Shown here: positions 34,872-44,684 of the stretch, piece by piece | How the letters are laid out: each line of letters begins with the position of its first letter | How positions within the stretch are numbered: position 1 is the first letter of the stretch | Assembly (NCBI RefSeq): GCF_009183415.1 | Contig: NZ_WEHU01000001.1 | Span: 310,001-374,000, forward strand | From: Bacillus sp. B1-b2 | GTDB lineage: Bacteria > Bacillota > Bacilli > Bacillales > Cytobacillaceae | Length of the DNA stretch: 64,000 nt | Direction of reading: 5' to 3' | Program-made: the position numbers and the translations under genes | Notes under the pieces: generated by a model | The model's input: only the letters and a program-made list of their open reading frames with translations | What the model was told of the DNA's origin: nothing | Databases searched by the model: none

Positions 34872-36278
34872 ATGACGAAATCAACTAATTTGCCATTTTT
34901 ACTAGAAGAAATGGAAGGAGATACTTTAACACCAATCAGTATCTATCAGCGATTAACAGGAAAGAAGAAATTCTTATTAGAGAGCTCCATGAAGCATGAG
35001 GATGCAGGAAGATTTTCTATCATTGGATGCGATCCATCTTATGAACTGATTGGTAATGGGATGAACTCTTCCATTGTTCGAGGAGAGGAAAAGGAACTAA
35101 GAAGTACAAGAGCCTTAGATTTAATAAAAGAGTTAATGCCACAGAAGACCTTATCACTTCCATTTGATCTTCCTATCCATGCAGGAGCTTTTGGATATGT
35201 TGGATACGATAATATCCGAGCATACGAGAATATTGGTCCAGAGTCAAAGGATGAGATTGGTGTACCAGATGTGCATCTTATGTTTTTTGAAGATTTAGTA
35301 GTTTTTGATCATTTGGAATTAAAAGTCTATTTGGTAGCTTATCCGTTATTAGAAACTACAACAATAGAGCAACTAAAGCATCGTTTACAAATAAGGAAAC
35401 TTGAAATAAGTGCTCCCGTTCGTGAAGAGCTACCAGAAGTTTCAATCTCAGCATTTACACCAAATATCTCAAAAGAAGAATTTGAACAGAGAGTGAAGAA
35501 AGCAAAAGAGTATATTTTAGAGGGTGACATCTTTCAAGTAGTTCCATCACAGAGGATGACAGCAAACATAGAAGGATCAAGCTTTTCTTATTATCGAAAG
35601 TTAAGAATAAAGAATCAATCACCATATATGTATTTCGTTGATTTTGAACAGTATGCGGTCCTTGGAAGTTCTCCTGAAAGCTTAATAAAAGTTGTAAATG
35701 GAAAGGTAATAACCAATCCAATTGCAGGTACTAGACCTAGAGGAATAGACTTACAACAAGATAGGGAATATGAAAGTGATTTATTACAAGATGAAAAAGA
35801 GTTAGCTGAACATAAAATGCTTGTGGATTTAGCAAGAAATGATGTGGGAAAAGTAAGTCATTTTGGAAGTGTGCAAGTAGATAAGTATATAAAGGTAGAA
35901 AAATATAAACATGTTATGCATCTAGTTTCGGAAGTTAGTGGTCAGTTAAAAGAAGGTTTATCTAGTGTAGATGCATTAGTCGCATGCTTACCAGCAGGAA
36001 CCGTATCTGGTGCACCAAAAATTCGTGCTATGCAAATTATTAATGAGTTAGAAGGTGTTAAGAGAGGTATTTATTCTGGAGCAGTAGGTTATATATCACA
36101 AAATGGAAACATGGACTTTGCTTTAGCCATAAGGACAATGGTAATCAAAGAGAACAAAGCATATATTCAAGCAGGAGCTGGGATTGTATATGATTCTATT
36201 CCAGAAAAAGAGTACGAAGAAACGATTCATAAATTAAGACTTTTCTTGGAGGGACAACATGATTTTATTAATCGATAA
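34872..36278 (+). CDS. trpE: Anthranilate synthase component I, TrpE
   Basis: This enzyme makes anthranilate from chorismate and ammonia supplied by TrpG. It has about 468 aa. The N-terminal regulatory domain is followed by the chorismate-utilising domain with FQVVPSQRM, YMYFVDFE, GSSPESLIKV, NPIAGTRPRG and the C-terminal AGTVSGAPKIRAM and QAGAGIVYDS. The ATG at 34872 follows AAGGAGG; the earlier ATG at 34851 lies in the same leader. First gene of trpEGDCFBA under tandem T-boxes. Confidence 0.97.
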   Translation: MTKSTNLPFLLEEMEGDTLTPISIYQRLTGKKKFLLESSMKHEDAGRFSIIGCDPSYELIGNGMNSSIVRGEEKELRSTRALDLIKELMPQKTLSLPFDLPIHAGAFGYVGYDNIRAYENIGPESKDEIGVPDVHLMFFEDLVVFDHLELKVYLVAYPLLETTTIEQLKHRLQIRKLEISAPVREELPEVSISAFTPNISKEEFEQRVKKAKEYILEGDIFQVVPSQRMTANIEGSSFSYYRKLRIKNQSPYMYFVDFEQYAVLGSSPESLIKVVNGKVITNPIAGTRPRGIDLQQDREYESDLLQDEKELAEHKMLVDLARNDVGKVSHFGSVQVDKYIKVEKYKHVMHLVSEVSGQLKEGLSSVDALVACLPAGTVSGAPKIRAMQIINELEGVKRGIYSGAVGYISQNGNMDFALAIRTMVIKENKAYIQAGAGIVYDSIPEKEYEETIHKLRLFLEGQHDFINR

Positions 36279-36840
36279 TTACGATTCCTTTACCTATAAT
36301 TTATATCAATATTTGGGCTTACTAGGAGAAGAAATAAAGGTTGTCCGTAATGACCAAATAACAGTAGAAGAAATTAGAGATCTAAATCCAGCGTATATTG
36401 TATTATCACCAGGACCAGGTAGACCAGAGAATGCTGGTATCTTGATTAACCTTATTCAAGAATTGCATAAAGAATATCCTATTTTAGGAATATGCTTAGG
36501 TCATCAAGCAATTGGTTATGCATTTGGAGCGGAAGTGATAAGAGCTAAAAATATTATGCATGGAAAAACATCAAGATTAAGAACAACTTCCATTTTCTTT
36601 GATGAAGAAAAACCGCTTGAGGTCATGAGATATCATTCATTAGTAATTAATAAAAATACGTTAAGTGATGAGTTTACTATTCTTGCTTATTCAGAGGATG
36701 ATGATGAAATTATGGCAATGAAGCATAAAGAATATCCTTTATATGGTTTCCAGTTCCATCCTGAATCTATTGGGACAGAAACAGGCTTACTATTACTGAA
36801 AAACTTTATCCTGGAAACAAGAAAGGAAGTGTCAAAATGA
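36259..36840 (+). CDS. trpG: Anthranilate synthase glutaminase subunit TrpG/PabA
   Basis: This 193-aa class I glutamine amidotransferase starts ILLIDNYDSFTYNLYQYL and has SPGPGRPENAG, the nucleophile Cys in GICLGHQAIG, and the catalytic His-Glu in FQFHPESIGTE. It overlaps trpE by 20 nt. In many bacilli the same glutaminase also serves p-aminobenzoate synthesis; here, being inside the trp operon, it should mainly serve TrpE. Confidence 0.95.
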   Translation: MILLIDNYDSFTYNLYQYLGLLGEEIKVVRNDQITVEEIRDLNPAYIVLSPGPGRPENAGILINLIQELHKEYPILGICLGHQAIGYAFGAEVIRAKNIMHGKTSRLRTTSIFFDEEKPLEVMRYHSLVINKNTLSDEFTILAYSEDDDEIMAMKHKEYPLYGFQFHPESIGTETGLLLLKNFILETRKEVSK

Positions 36841-37862
36841 AAAAATACTTAGAAAAACTAATTCAGCAACAATCATTATCTGAGACTGAAATGGAAAGTG
36901 CCGCAGGCCACCTTTTTTCGGAGGATGTAACTGATACTGAAATAGCTTCCTTTGTTACAAGTTTAAAGATGAAAGGCGAAACAGTAGAAGAAATTGTCGG
37001 AATTGTAAAAGCAGTTAGAAAACAAACACTACCATTTTCTAATTCTATTCTAGGCTGTATGGATAACTGTGGAACAGGTGGTGATGGATCTCAAAGCTTT
37101 AATATTAGTAGTACATCTGCTTTTGTACTTGCAGGTGCAGGTATTCCTGTAGCAAAGCATGGAAATAGAAGTGTATCAAGTAAAACAGGGAGTGCAGACG
37201 TACTTGAAAAGCTTGGTATTAAGCTGCAAATGACACCAGAACAATGCGAACAGCAATTAGAGGAAGTAGGTATTACCTTTTTGTTTGCACAACATGTACA
37301 GCCAAAGATGGGAAGAATCATGAAGGTTCGAAAAGAACTTGGTATTCCCACTATCTTTAATTTGATTGGACCTTTAACAAACCCTATTGCACTTGAATCA
37401 CAGGTGTTAGGCATTTATCGTCCTGATTTAACAGTAACTTTCGCTGAAGTTTTACAAAAATTAGGAAGAAGAAGAGCGGTCGTGTTAAATGGTGCTGGTG
37501 GAATGGATGAAGCTTCTTTACAAGGTGATAATGAATTAGTAATTTTATCAAACGGTAAAATAGAAAAAATGGTTCTACATCCTAGCGATGTTAACCTCCC
37601 TAGCTACTCAAATGAGGCAATAAAAGGCGGAGATTCTAAACAAAATGCGGAAATCCTTCTAGATGTTTTAAAAGGAAAAAGTGGAGCATATCGAGATACG
37701 ATATTGCTAAATGCAGGCATCGGAATTTATACAGCTGGCAGAGCGGGTAGCATCTTAGATGGAGTGAATCAGGCTAGAGAGAGCATTGATTCTGGTGCAG
37801 CTTTAAACAAATTACAGTTACTAGTAAATTCTTCTAAACAGTTAGAAAAGGCAGGGAGATAA
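36837..37862 (+). CDS. trpD: Anthranilate phosphoribosyltransferase TrpD
   Basis: A 341-aa enzyme transfers the phosphoribosyl group of PRPP to anthranilate. Visible motifs are the CGTGGDGSQSFNIS PRPP/anthranilate region, KHGNRSVSSKTGSADVLE, and GPLTNPI. Its start overlaps trpG by 4 nt, indicating coupling. Length and motifs are typical. Confidence 0.96.
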   Translation: MKKYLEKLIQQQSLSETEMESAAGHLFSEDVTDTEIASFVTSLKMKGETVEEIVGIVKAVRKQTLPFSNSILGCMDNCGTGGDGSQSFNISSTSAFVLAGAGIPVAKHGNRSVSSKTGSADVLEKLGIKLQMTPEQCEQQLEEVGITFLFAQHVQPKMGRIMKVRKELGIPTIFNLIGPLTNPIALESQVLGIYRPDLTVTFAEVLQKLGRRRAVVLNGAGGMDEASLQGDNELVILSNGKIEKMVLHPSDVNLPSYSNEAIKGGDSKQNAEILLDVLKGKSGAYRDTILLNAGIGIYTAGRAGSILDGVNQARESIDSGAALNKLQLLVNSSKQLEKAGR

Positions 37863-37866
37863 AATA

Positions 37867-38649
37867 ATGACTATTCTTGATACCATTATTGCAGAGAAAC
37901 ATCAGGTAGTAAAAGAGCTATATGATCGGAAAAAAGAACTAACTTTTGAAGAGAAAAGTAGTATTAAAAGGTCACTTATAGCTAGATTAGAGAAGAACAC
38001 AAACTTGTCTATCATAGCCGAGTTTAAAAGAGCCTCTCCTTCTAAAGGAGATATTAATATCCATCTTGACCCAGAACAGCAGGCTAAACAATATGAGCAA
38101 TTTGGGGCGGACGCTATTTCTGTCTTAACAGACACTCCTTTTTTTAAAGGAACATATCAAGATTTAGAAGCTGTTCGAAAAGCAGTAAATGTACCGATTT
38201 TATGTAAGGATTTCATTATTGACACCATTCAAATTGATTTTGCTAAGCATTATGGAGCGGATATTATTTTATTAATTGCAGCAGCATTAGATGATGATCA
38301 ACTACAGAAACTTTACAACTATGCTACAGAAAAAGAGTTAGAGGTATTATTAGAAGTTCATAATGAAGATGAATTACAGCGTGCACTAAAAACAAATGCT
38401 AAATTAATTGGCGTGAATAATCGTAATCTTAAGACCTTTGAAGTAACACTTGATACAACAGAGCAATTAGCAGCTCTTATTAAAGAGAATAATAGATATT
38501 TAGTAAGTGAAAGTGGTATTTCAAGTTTGGAAGATGTAGAAAGAGTGACAGCATCAGGAGCCAAAGCAATACTAGTTGGAGAAACCTTTATGAGAGCAAC
38601 AGATTTAGAGCAAACATTATCAGAAATGAAAGTTTCGCTAAAGGTGTGA
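37867..38649 (+). CDS. trpC: Indole-3-glycerol phosphate synthase TrpC
   Basis: A 260-aa TIM-barrel enzyme closes CdRP to indole-3-glycerol phosphate. It has IIAEFKRASPSKGDI (substrate loop with Lys), LCKDFIID, the ELEVLLEVHNEDE strand, GVNNRNLKTF and SESGIS. It lies 4 bp after trpD with the weak site AGGGAGA. It is not fused to TrpF here. Confidence 0.96.
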   Translation: MTILDTIIAEKHQVVKELYDRKKELTFEEKSSIKRSLIARLEKNTNLSIIAEFKRASPSKGDINIHLDPEQQAKQYEQFGADAISVLTDTPFFKGTYQDLEAVRKAVNVPILCKDFIIDTIQIDFAKHYGADIILLIAAALDDDQLQKLYNYATEKELEVLLEVHNEDELQRALKTNAKLIGVNNRNLKTFEVTLDTTEQLAALIKENNRYLVSESGISSLEDVERVTASGAKAILVGETFMRATDLEQTLSEMKVSLKV

Positions 38650-39257
38650 TAAAAGTGAATGTAAAAATATGTGGAATAAAAACAATAGAAGCAGCAACAT
38701 GTTCAGTAGAAAACGGAGCAAAAGCCATTGGTTTTGTTTTTGCAGAAAGTAAGAGAAAAATTACTCCTGAAAAAGCGAAAGAAATTATAGACCAGCTGCC
38801 AAAAGAGTTAGTAAAAGTAGGGGTATTTGTAAATGAGACTAAAGAGACTATTGATGAAATCGTTCGAGTATCAGGAATAAACGTCATCCAGCTTCACGGA
38901 GACGAATCCCCTGAATTTGTAAAAAGTTTTAACATACCAGTTATTAAAGCATTTAGTATTGCTACTATAGAAGATTTAGAAAATGTAAGAGAATATGCTT
39001 GTGAATATATATTACTAGATAGCCCAAGAGGAAAATACCACGGAGGTAACGGAATAGCCTTCGATTGGAGCCTATTAAATAACCAAGACTTCCAAGGCAA
39101 AAAAGTAATACTAGCAGGAGGATTAAACATAGAAAATCTACAACTAGCCAAAGAATCAGCAAATCCTTACATGCTAGATGTTAGCAGCGGTGTAGAGACA
39201 AATGGAGAAAAAGATTTTAATAAGATAAAAGAGTTTTTACAGAAGGCAATGACATAA
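38646..39257 (+). CDS. trpF: Phosphoribosylanthranilate isomerase TrpF
   Basis: A 203-aa barrel isomerises PRA to CdRP. Motifs are KICGIKT with the catalytic Cys, GFVFAESKRKI, QLHGDE, and LLDSPRG and LAGGLN with the catalytic Asp and phosphate-binding glycines. The start is GTG overlapping trpC by 4 nt. The gene is followed by a 285-bp gap before trpB. Confidence 0.94.
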   Translation: MIKVNVKICGIKTIEAATCSVENGAKAIGFVFAESKRKITPEKAKEIIDQLPKELVKVGVFVNETKETIDEIVRVSGINVIQLHGDESPEFVKSFNIPVIKAFSIATIEDLENVREYACEYILLDSPRGKYHGGNGIAFDWSLLNNQDFQGKKVILAGGLNIENLQLAKESANPYMLDVSSGVETNGEKDFNKIKEFLQKAMT

Positions 39258-39426
39258 GATCAAGCAGATTTTTAATATAGCAGAAGAAAGTGATAATGTT
39301 TTTAGAAGGTTAGGGTTTAAGCATTCACACATAAAAAGTATAGCATTAATACAAAAAATCAATCGTTTTTTGCCTTTCATGAATATATCTATTTAGCATT
39401 TGTGAGATAGCTAAAATATTTACCAA

Positions 39427-39461
39427 GTTGATTGGAGCGAACCCCTGCAGCGGAAATCAAC
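39427..39461 (+). repeat. Short palindromic repeat fragment in the trpF-trpB gap
   Basis: GTTGATTGGAGCG and CAGCGGAAATCAAC form an imperfect hairpin. The TTGATTGGAGCG and GCGGAAATCAACG ends resemble a dispersed palindromic repeat seen in many Bacillaceae intergenic regions, here with most of the middle missing. The rest of the gap holds no other feature I can support. Confidence 0.5.
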
Positions 39462-39542
39462 GTCCTTATTAATCAGTTTTTTATAATATTATTCTACTAA
39501 ATATCTTTACATCTCAAACCAAAAAGAAAAGAGGAGTACAAA

Positions 39543-40739
39543 ATGACAGAAACATACACATTTCCAGATAAAACAGGCCATTTCGGAAAATTTGGTGGCA
39601 GATATGTACCAGAAACACTCATGCAAGCAGTATTAGAATTAGAAACAGAATACCAAAAAGCAAAACAAGACCCAAGCTTCCAAGAAGAACTATCATTATT
39701 ATTAAAAGATTATGTAGGCAGAGAAACACCACTCTATTTCGCAGAAAACCTAACAAAATACGCAGGTGGAGCAAAAATTTACTTAAAAAGAGAAGATTTA
39801 AATCATACAGGAGCACATAAAATCAATAATTCCTTAGGGCAAGCCCTACTCGCAAAAAGAATGGGGAAAAAGAAAGTAGTAGCAGAAACAGGAGCAGGTC
39901 AGCACGGCGTAGCAACAGCAACAGCATGCGCACTTTTAAATATAGAATGTACTATTTTTATGGGAGAAGAAGACATTAGAAGACAAAAGCTAAATGTTTT
40001 CAGAATGGAATTGCTAGGAGCCAAAGTTGTTAGTGTAACATCAGGTAGCGCAACACTAAAAGATGCTTGTAACGAGGCTTTAAGATACTGGGTTTCTAAC
40101 GTACTAGATACACATTATATTTTAGGCTCAGTAATGGGACCACATCCTTTCCCAATGATGGTTCGAGATTTCCAAAGTATTATTGGAATAGAAGCAAAAA
40201 AGCAATATTTAGAGAAAACAAATACATTACCTGATGCAATTGTTGCTTGTATTGGTGGCGGAAGCAATGCAATGGGAATCTTTTATCCGTTTATCGAAGA
40301 CAAGAGTGTAGCTTTGTATGGTGTAGAAGCATCTGGACATGGCCTCGATACAGATAAACACGCTGCTTCTCTTTCGAAAGGTAAACCAGGTGTCTTACAT
40401 GGTTCCTATATGTACTTATTACAAAATGAAGACGGCCAGATTCAAGAAGCACATTCTATCTCAGCAGGATTAGATTATCCAGGTATTGGCCCAGAGCATA
40501 GTTATTTACATGATATTGGACGCGTCAACTATGAGTCAGTAACAGACGATGAAGCGTTTTCAGCACTAAAGCTGTTATGTAAAGTAGAAGGTATTATTCC
40601 AGCATTAGAAAGTGCACATGCAATTAGTTATGCAGTGAAACTTGCAGGAACAATGGCAAAAGAAGAAGGTATTATTGTTTGCTTATCTGGCAGAGGAGAT
40701 AAGGATGTAAACACAGTAATGGATAGAATGGAGGATTAA
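39543..40739 (+). CDS. trpB: Tryptophan synthase beta chain TrpB
   Basis: A 398-aa PLP enzyme condenses indole and serine. It has [12 protein letters not shown], the PLP lysine in [24 protein letters not shown], and [20 protein letters not shown]. The channel partner TrpA follows 1 bp later. Confidence 0.97.
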   Translation: MTETYTFPDKTGHFGKFGGRYVPETLMQAVLELETEYQKAKQDPSFQEELSLLLKDYVGRETPLYFAENLTKYAGGAKIYLKREDLNHTGAHKINNSLGQALLAKRMGKKKVVAETGAGQHGVATATACALLNIECTIFMGEEDIRRQKLNVFRMELLGAKVVSVTSGSATLKDACNEALRYWVSNVLDTHYILGSVMGPHPFPMMVRDFQSIIGIEAKKQYLEKTNTLPDAIVACIGGGSNAMGIFYPFIEDKSVALYGVEASGHGLDTDKHAASLSKGKPGVLHGSYMYLLQNEDGQIQEAHSISAGLDYPGIGPEHSYLHDIGRVNYESVTDDEAFSALKLLCKVEGIIPALESAHAISYAVKLAGTMAKEEGIIVCLSGRGDKDVNTVMDRMED

Positions 40740-40740
40740 G

Positions 40741-41532
40741 ATGATAACAATAAACGAAGCGTTCAATAAAGTGTTAGAAAATGGAGATAAAGCCTTTGTT
40801 CCTTATATAATGGCAGGAGATGGTGGACTAGATACTTTAAAGGAAAAAATCCTTTTTCTTGAACAAGCAGGAGCAACAGCAATAGAATTAGGTATTCCGT
40901 TTTCTGATCCAGTAGCTGATGGCCCGATTATCCAAGCAGCAGGTATCCGCTCATTACAAAATGGAACAACATTAAAGGGTGTATTTCAAACCATACAATC
41001 ATTTAGAGAATCAACAACCATCCCTTTAATTATGATGACATATCTAAATCCCGTTATAGCTTATGGATTACAAGCATTCTTCCAGGATTGTGAAAAAGCT
41101 TCTATTAATGGTATCATCATTCCAGACTTACCAGTGGAAGAGGAAGAAATACTTTTAGGTCTTGCAAAGAAGTATCATGTTGAGATTATTCGTCTAGTAA
41201 CGTTAACTAGTCCCATAGAACGAATTGAAATGATTGCAAAAAAGGGAAATGGTTTTTTGTATGCCGTTACAGTGACAGGGATAACGGGTGCAAGAACTAC
41301 TTTTAATGAACATTTAGGACCGCATTTGTTACAAGTAAAAGAAGTTAGTCCTATTCCTGTATTAGCAGGATTTGGAATATCTACACCAGAACATGTCAAG
41401 GCAATGACAGAGTATTGTGATGGAGTAATTGTCGGCAGTAAAATAGTAGAATTATTTGAGCAAAATAAATTAGAAGAAATACAAGAATTGATTGCAGCAA
41501 GTAAAAAAGAAAGTAAAGAATCTGTTAGATAA
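40741..41532 (+). CDS. trpA: Tryptophan synthase alpha chain TrpA
   Basis: A 263-aa TIM-barrel lyase releases indole from indoleglycerol phosphate. It has AFVPYIMAGDGGLD, the catalytic Glu in AIELGIPFSDPVADGPIIQ, IIPDLPVEE and AGFGISTPE. It immediately follows trpB and is the last trp gene; a bidirectional terminator lies 33 bp downstream. Confidence 0.96.
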   Translation: MITINEAFNKVLENGDKAFVPYIMAGDGGLDTLKEKILFLEQAGATAIELGIPFSDPVADGPIIQAAGIRSLQNGTTLKGVFQTIQSFRESTTIPLIMMTYLNPVIAYGLQAFFQDCEKASINGIIIPDLPVEEEEILLGLAKKYHVEIIRLVTLTSPIERIEMIAKKGNGFLYAVTVTGITGARTTFNEHLGPHLLQVKEVSPIPVLAGFGISTPEHVKAMTEYCDGVIVGSKIVELFEQNKLEEIQELIAASKKESKESVR

Positions 41533-41564
41533 GACATCCGTCCCATACCATAAGAGGGGAAAGC

Positions 41565-41612
41565 ATAAGCCTAGTATAAAGCATGGAAAATCACAGCTTT
41601 ATGCTAGGCTTA
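41565..41612. terminator. Bidirectional terminator between trpA and the ABM gene
   Basis: ATAAGCCTAGTATAAAGC and GCTTTATGCTAGGCTTAT pair over 18 bp with one mismatch around a 12-nt loop, between convergent genes. Confidence 0.88.
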
Positions 41613-41616
41613 TCGA

Positions 41617-41922
41617 TTATTCTGCAACGATGGAGAATTGTTTTACATTGGGAATAATGGAAGCTAGCTCTTGATCAGGGTATTTTTTCTCTAATTCATG
41701 AATTTTTTTAAATTCATTTCCTCTTACCCATTTTAAATAATCTTCTTTCGTCTCCCACTCCATATGAACCGTTATCTCTCCTTTGTTTTTATCATTTTGT
41801 AATAATAAGAAACGAAGAAAGCCTGGATTCTTATCAACAAGTCTTGAACGTTTTTGATAAATTTCAATAACCTCTCCTGCTTTTTCCGATGGTACATGAA
41901 AAGTAGAGTGTACAATATGCAT
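41617..41922 (-). CDS. ABM-domain protein (antibiotic biosynthesis monooxygenase/heme-degrading type)
   Basis: This 101-aa ferredoxin-like alpha/beta protein reads MHIVHSTFHVPSEKAGEVIEIY, then NPGFLRFLLLQND and HMEWETKEDYLKWV, the ABM dimer pattern found in HmoA/HmoB-type heme monooxygenases and small quinol oxygenases. The specific activity cannot be read from sequence. The start is placed at ATG 41922, with AAAGG upstream. Confidence 0.82.
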   Translation of the reverse strand: MHIVHSTFHVPSEKAGEVIEIYQKRSRLVDKNPGFLRFLLLQNDKNKGEITVHMEWETKEDYLKWVRGNEFKKIHELEKKYPDQELASIIPNVKQFSIVAE

Positions 41923-42092
41923 AAGTAGACAACCTTTCATTTTAAAAATTCATTTTTCTCATTCTAACACGAAATGTACGTTAAGTTGTCCTTAAATGAA
42001 CAATGGAAGGAGGAATGTATTTAATAGAAGAGAATTAAACTATAGATATATATATTTTCGCTAGACTAAGGAAAGAAGGGGTGAATTAGCAA

Positions 42093-42596
42093 TTGGAGTT
42101 AAGGTTACTACATGCAAAAGAAGCAAAAGCATACTGGAATTTACGATTAACAGCTTTAAAAGAAAGTCCTGAAGCATTTTTATTAACACTAGAAGAGGAA
42201 TTAAACCGTTCTTCTCCTATCAAAGCCGTTTCTACTCAATTAAAAGATCCTTTTCGAATGACAATAGGGTGTTTTAATTCAGAAGAGCTAATTGGAACTA
42301 TTACTTTACAGAGAGAAGTCTATACAAAATTAAAGCACAAAGGAAATATTTTATTATTCTATATAAAAAAAGAATATAGGAATCAAGGATTAGGGAGAAA
42401 AATGCTTCAATCTGTTATAGCTTTGGCAAAAGAGCATAAATTGGAGCAATTGATACTAAGTGTTGTTTCCACTAATAAAAAAGCAACAAACCTATATGAA
42501 TCTTTTGGTTTTAAGATTTTTGGCAAAGAATTAAATGCTTTAAAGTATAAAGGGGCTTACTTAGATGAATCACATATGATTTTATATTTAAAGTAA
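42093..42596 (+). CDS. GNAT acetyltransferase
   Basis: This 167-aa protein starts ELRLLHAKEAKAYWNLRL and has FYIKKEYRNQGLGRKMLQ (acetyl-CoA binding RxxGLG) and the C-terminal NKKATNLYESFGF, the core GNAT motifs. It uses a TTG start after GAAGGGGTG. It stands alone. The substrate is unknown. Confidence 0.85.
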   Translation: MELRLLHAKEAKAYWNLRLTALKESPEAFLLTLEEELNRSSPIKAVSTQLKDPFRMTIGCFNSEELIGTITLQREVYTKLKHKGNILLFYIKKEYRNQGLGRKMLQSVIALAKEHKLEQLILSVVSTNKKATNLYESFGFKIFGKELNALKYKGAYLDESHMILYLK

Positions 42597-42639
42597 AAAA
42601 ATGCTAGCATCCACATTATTTCGAATTTAAAAATAATTC

Positions 42640-42683
42640 TTGTACTCTTAAGCAGAAAATAATATAATCAATAATGATTCTCA
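42640..42683 (+). promoter_or_regulatory. Promoter with Fur-type box before the ABC exporter
   Basis: TTGTAC (42640-42645), 17-nt spacer and TATAAT (42663-42668), directly followed by a sequence whose complement is TGAGAATCATTATTG (42669-42683). This matches the Fur 7-1-7 consensus TGATAATNATTATCA at 11 of 14 informative positions. It should respond to iron. Confidence 0.6.
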
Positions 42684-42758
42684 ATGAGCGAATCTGATAA
42701 TTGAAGGAGGGTATGATAGTACCATTTTCATGCTACAAAGATAATAAAGGAGTACGAG

Positions 42759-44471
42759 ATGATAAAACGTTTTTTCACTTATTATAAACCACATAAGAAA
42801 TTATTTACCTTAGATTTCAGTAGTGCTATTGTAGTAGCATTGTTAGAGTTGGCATTTCCATTAGCTGTATCATGGTTTATCGACGATTTACTACCAGATG
42901 GAAATTGGGCAACCATTGTTTCTGTCAGCATAGGCTTATTAGCTTTATATATTACAAGTACATATCTTCAATATATCGTGAATTATTGGGGTCATAAGCT
43001 AGGGATTAATATTGAAACAGATATGAGAGCTCAATTATTTACACATGTCCAAAGACAATCTTTTTCGTTTTTTGATAATACGAAAACAGGCCATGTTATG
43101 AGTAGAATAACAAATGATCTATTTGATATCGGCGAATTAGCTCACCACGGACCAGAAGATTTATTTATTGCCATTATGACTTTTGTTGGTTCTTTTTGGA
43201 TTATGCTAACTATTAATGTGAAATTAGCTTTTATTGTTATTATTATAGTTCCTATCCTTATTTGGTTAATCACGTATTGTAACAGAAGCATGAACAAAGC
43301 ATGGGGATCTATGTATGGCGACATTGCAGATGTGAATGCTCGTATTGAAGATAGTGTTTCTGGTGTTAGAGTAGTTCAATCCTTTACAAATGAAGAGTAT
43401 GAGATCTCTAGATTTTCAACAAATAACCAAAGATTCCGTAAAGCAAAAATTGGGGCTTATAAAGTAATGTCGTTTACATCATCTTCTGTATATATGTTAA
43501 TGAGATTCTTTACACTAGCAGTTTTAGTGTATGGAGCATGGTTAACATTTAATGGAGAAATGATGATTGGTGAACTAGTATCATTTGTATTGTTTGTTAA
43601 TATTCTTCAAAAACCAATTGACAAAATCAGTGCATTATTAGAATTATATCCAAAAGGGATGGCAGGTTTTAAGCGATTCTTAGAGTTATTAGACTCTGAA
43701 CCTAAAATTCAAAATCGTGAAGATGCAATAGAAGTGAATTCCCTAGATGGAAATATCAAGTTAAACAAGGTGAGCTTTAGTTATGATAGTAACCCAGTAT
43801 TACAGGATATAGATTTATCCATTAGCGCTGGTGAAACAATTGCCTTTGTTGGACCTTCTGGTGCAGGTAAAACTACTATTTGTTCTTTAATTCCAAGGTT
43901 CTATGATGTGAATGCGGGTGCTATCACCATTGATGGCATGGATATTCGTCATATGACCATGCAATCTCTACGTTCTCAAATAGGAATTGTTCAGCAGGAT
44001 GTATTTCTATTTACAGGCACACTAAAAGAGAATATTGCATATGGAAAATTAGATGCAACAGATGAAGAAATTCATGAAGCAGTTAGAAAAGCACACTTAG
44101 AAGACTTAATAAATAAGTTGCCAGATGGCTATGAAACACAAATAGGGGAAAGAGGATTAAAGCTTTCTGGAGGACAAAAGCAAAGAATAGCAATAGCTCG
44201 TATGTTCTTAAAAAACCCGCCAATCTTAATCCTAGATGAAGCCACTTCTGCACTTGATACGGAAACGGAATTAATTATCCAAAACTCTTTAAATGATTTA
44301 GCTAAAAACCGTACAACTTTAATAATTGCTCATCGATTAGCAACCATTCGTAATGCAGACAGAATCGTAGTCGTAACTGAAAATGGAATCGCAGAAGAAG
44401 GTAAGCATGATGAGTTGATTGAAAGAAACGGTATTTTCGCTAACTTACATCGAGTTCAATACCAAAGATAA
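42759..44471 (+). CDS. ABC-type multidrug/lipid exporter (fused TMD-NBD half transporter)
   Basis: A 570-aa half transporter should act as a dimer. Residues ~1-310 form a six-helix exporter domain; the ATPase half has Walker A GPSGAGKTT (about 365), the Q-loop VQQDVFLF, signature LSGGQKQRIAIARM (about 468), Walker B ILDEATSALD and the AHRLATIRNAD switch. The substrate is unknown; the Fur-type box upstream points to an iron-linked role such as siderophore or stress-related export. ATG follows AAGGAG. Confidence 0.93.
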   Translation: MIKRFFTYYKPHKKLFTLDFSSAIVVALLELAFPLAVSWFIDDLLPDGNWATIVSVSIGLLALYITSTYLQYIVNYWGHKLGINIETDMRAQLFTHVQRQSFSFFDNTKTGHVMSRITNDLFDIGELAHHGPEDLFIAIMTFVGSFWIMLTINVKLAFIVIIIVPILIWLITYCNRSMNKAWGSMYGDIADVNARIEDSVSGVRVVQSFTNEEYEISRFSTNNQRFRKAKIGAYKVMSFTSSSVYMLMRFFTLAVLVYGAWLTFNGEMMIGELVSFVLFVNILQKPIDKISALLELYPKGMAGFKRFLELLDSEPKIQNREDAIEVNSLDGNIKLNKVSFSYDSNPVLQDIDLSISAGETIAFVGPSGAGKTTICSLIPRFYDVNAGAITIDGMDIRHMTMQSLRSQIGIVQQDVFLFTGTLKENIAYGKLDATDEEIHEAVRKAHLEDLINKLPDGYETQIGERGLKLSGGQKQRIAIARMFLKNPPILILDEATSALDTETELIIQNSLNDLAKNRTTLIIAHRLATIRNADRIVVVTENGIAEEGKHDELIERNGIFANLHRVQYQR

Positions 44472-44533
44472 ATCAAATGAATAGAGAAAAAACTTCGGAT
44501 GACCGGACAGACAATAGTAACCTAATTATCTGA

Positions 44534-44582
44534 ATGAAATAGAAAGGAATGTCTAATCTTAGGCATTCTTTTTCTATTTCAT
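44534..44582 (+). terminator. Terminator of the ABC exporter
   Basis: ATGAAATAGAAAGGAATG pairs with CATTCTTTTTCTATTTCAT with one small bulge, then a modest T content. Confidence 0.8.
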
Positions 44583-44684
44583 CTAGCTATATTAGTTGAA
44601 TCATTATTTTAATAATGAAAAAATTCTACTTTTTTTCACTGATATGCGATATATTGGATATAAGTGAATAAAGGAGGGGAAATG

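Noticed and set aside
41492-41674. Small plus-strand frame after trpA
   Set aside because: It spans the bidirectional terminator and has no ribosome-binding site.
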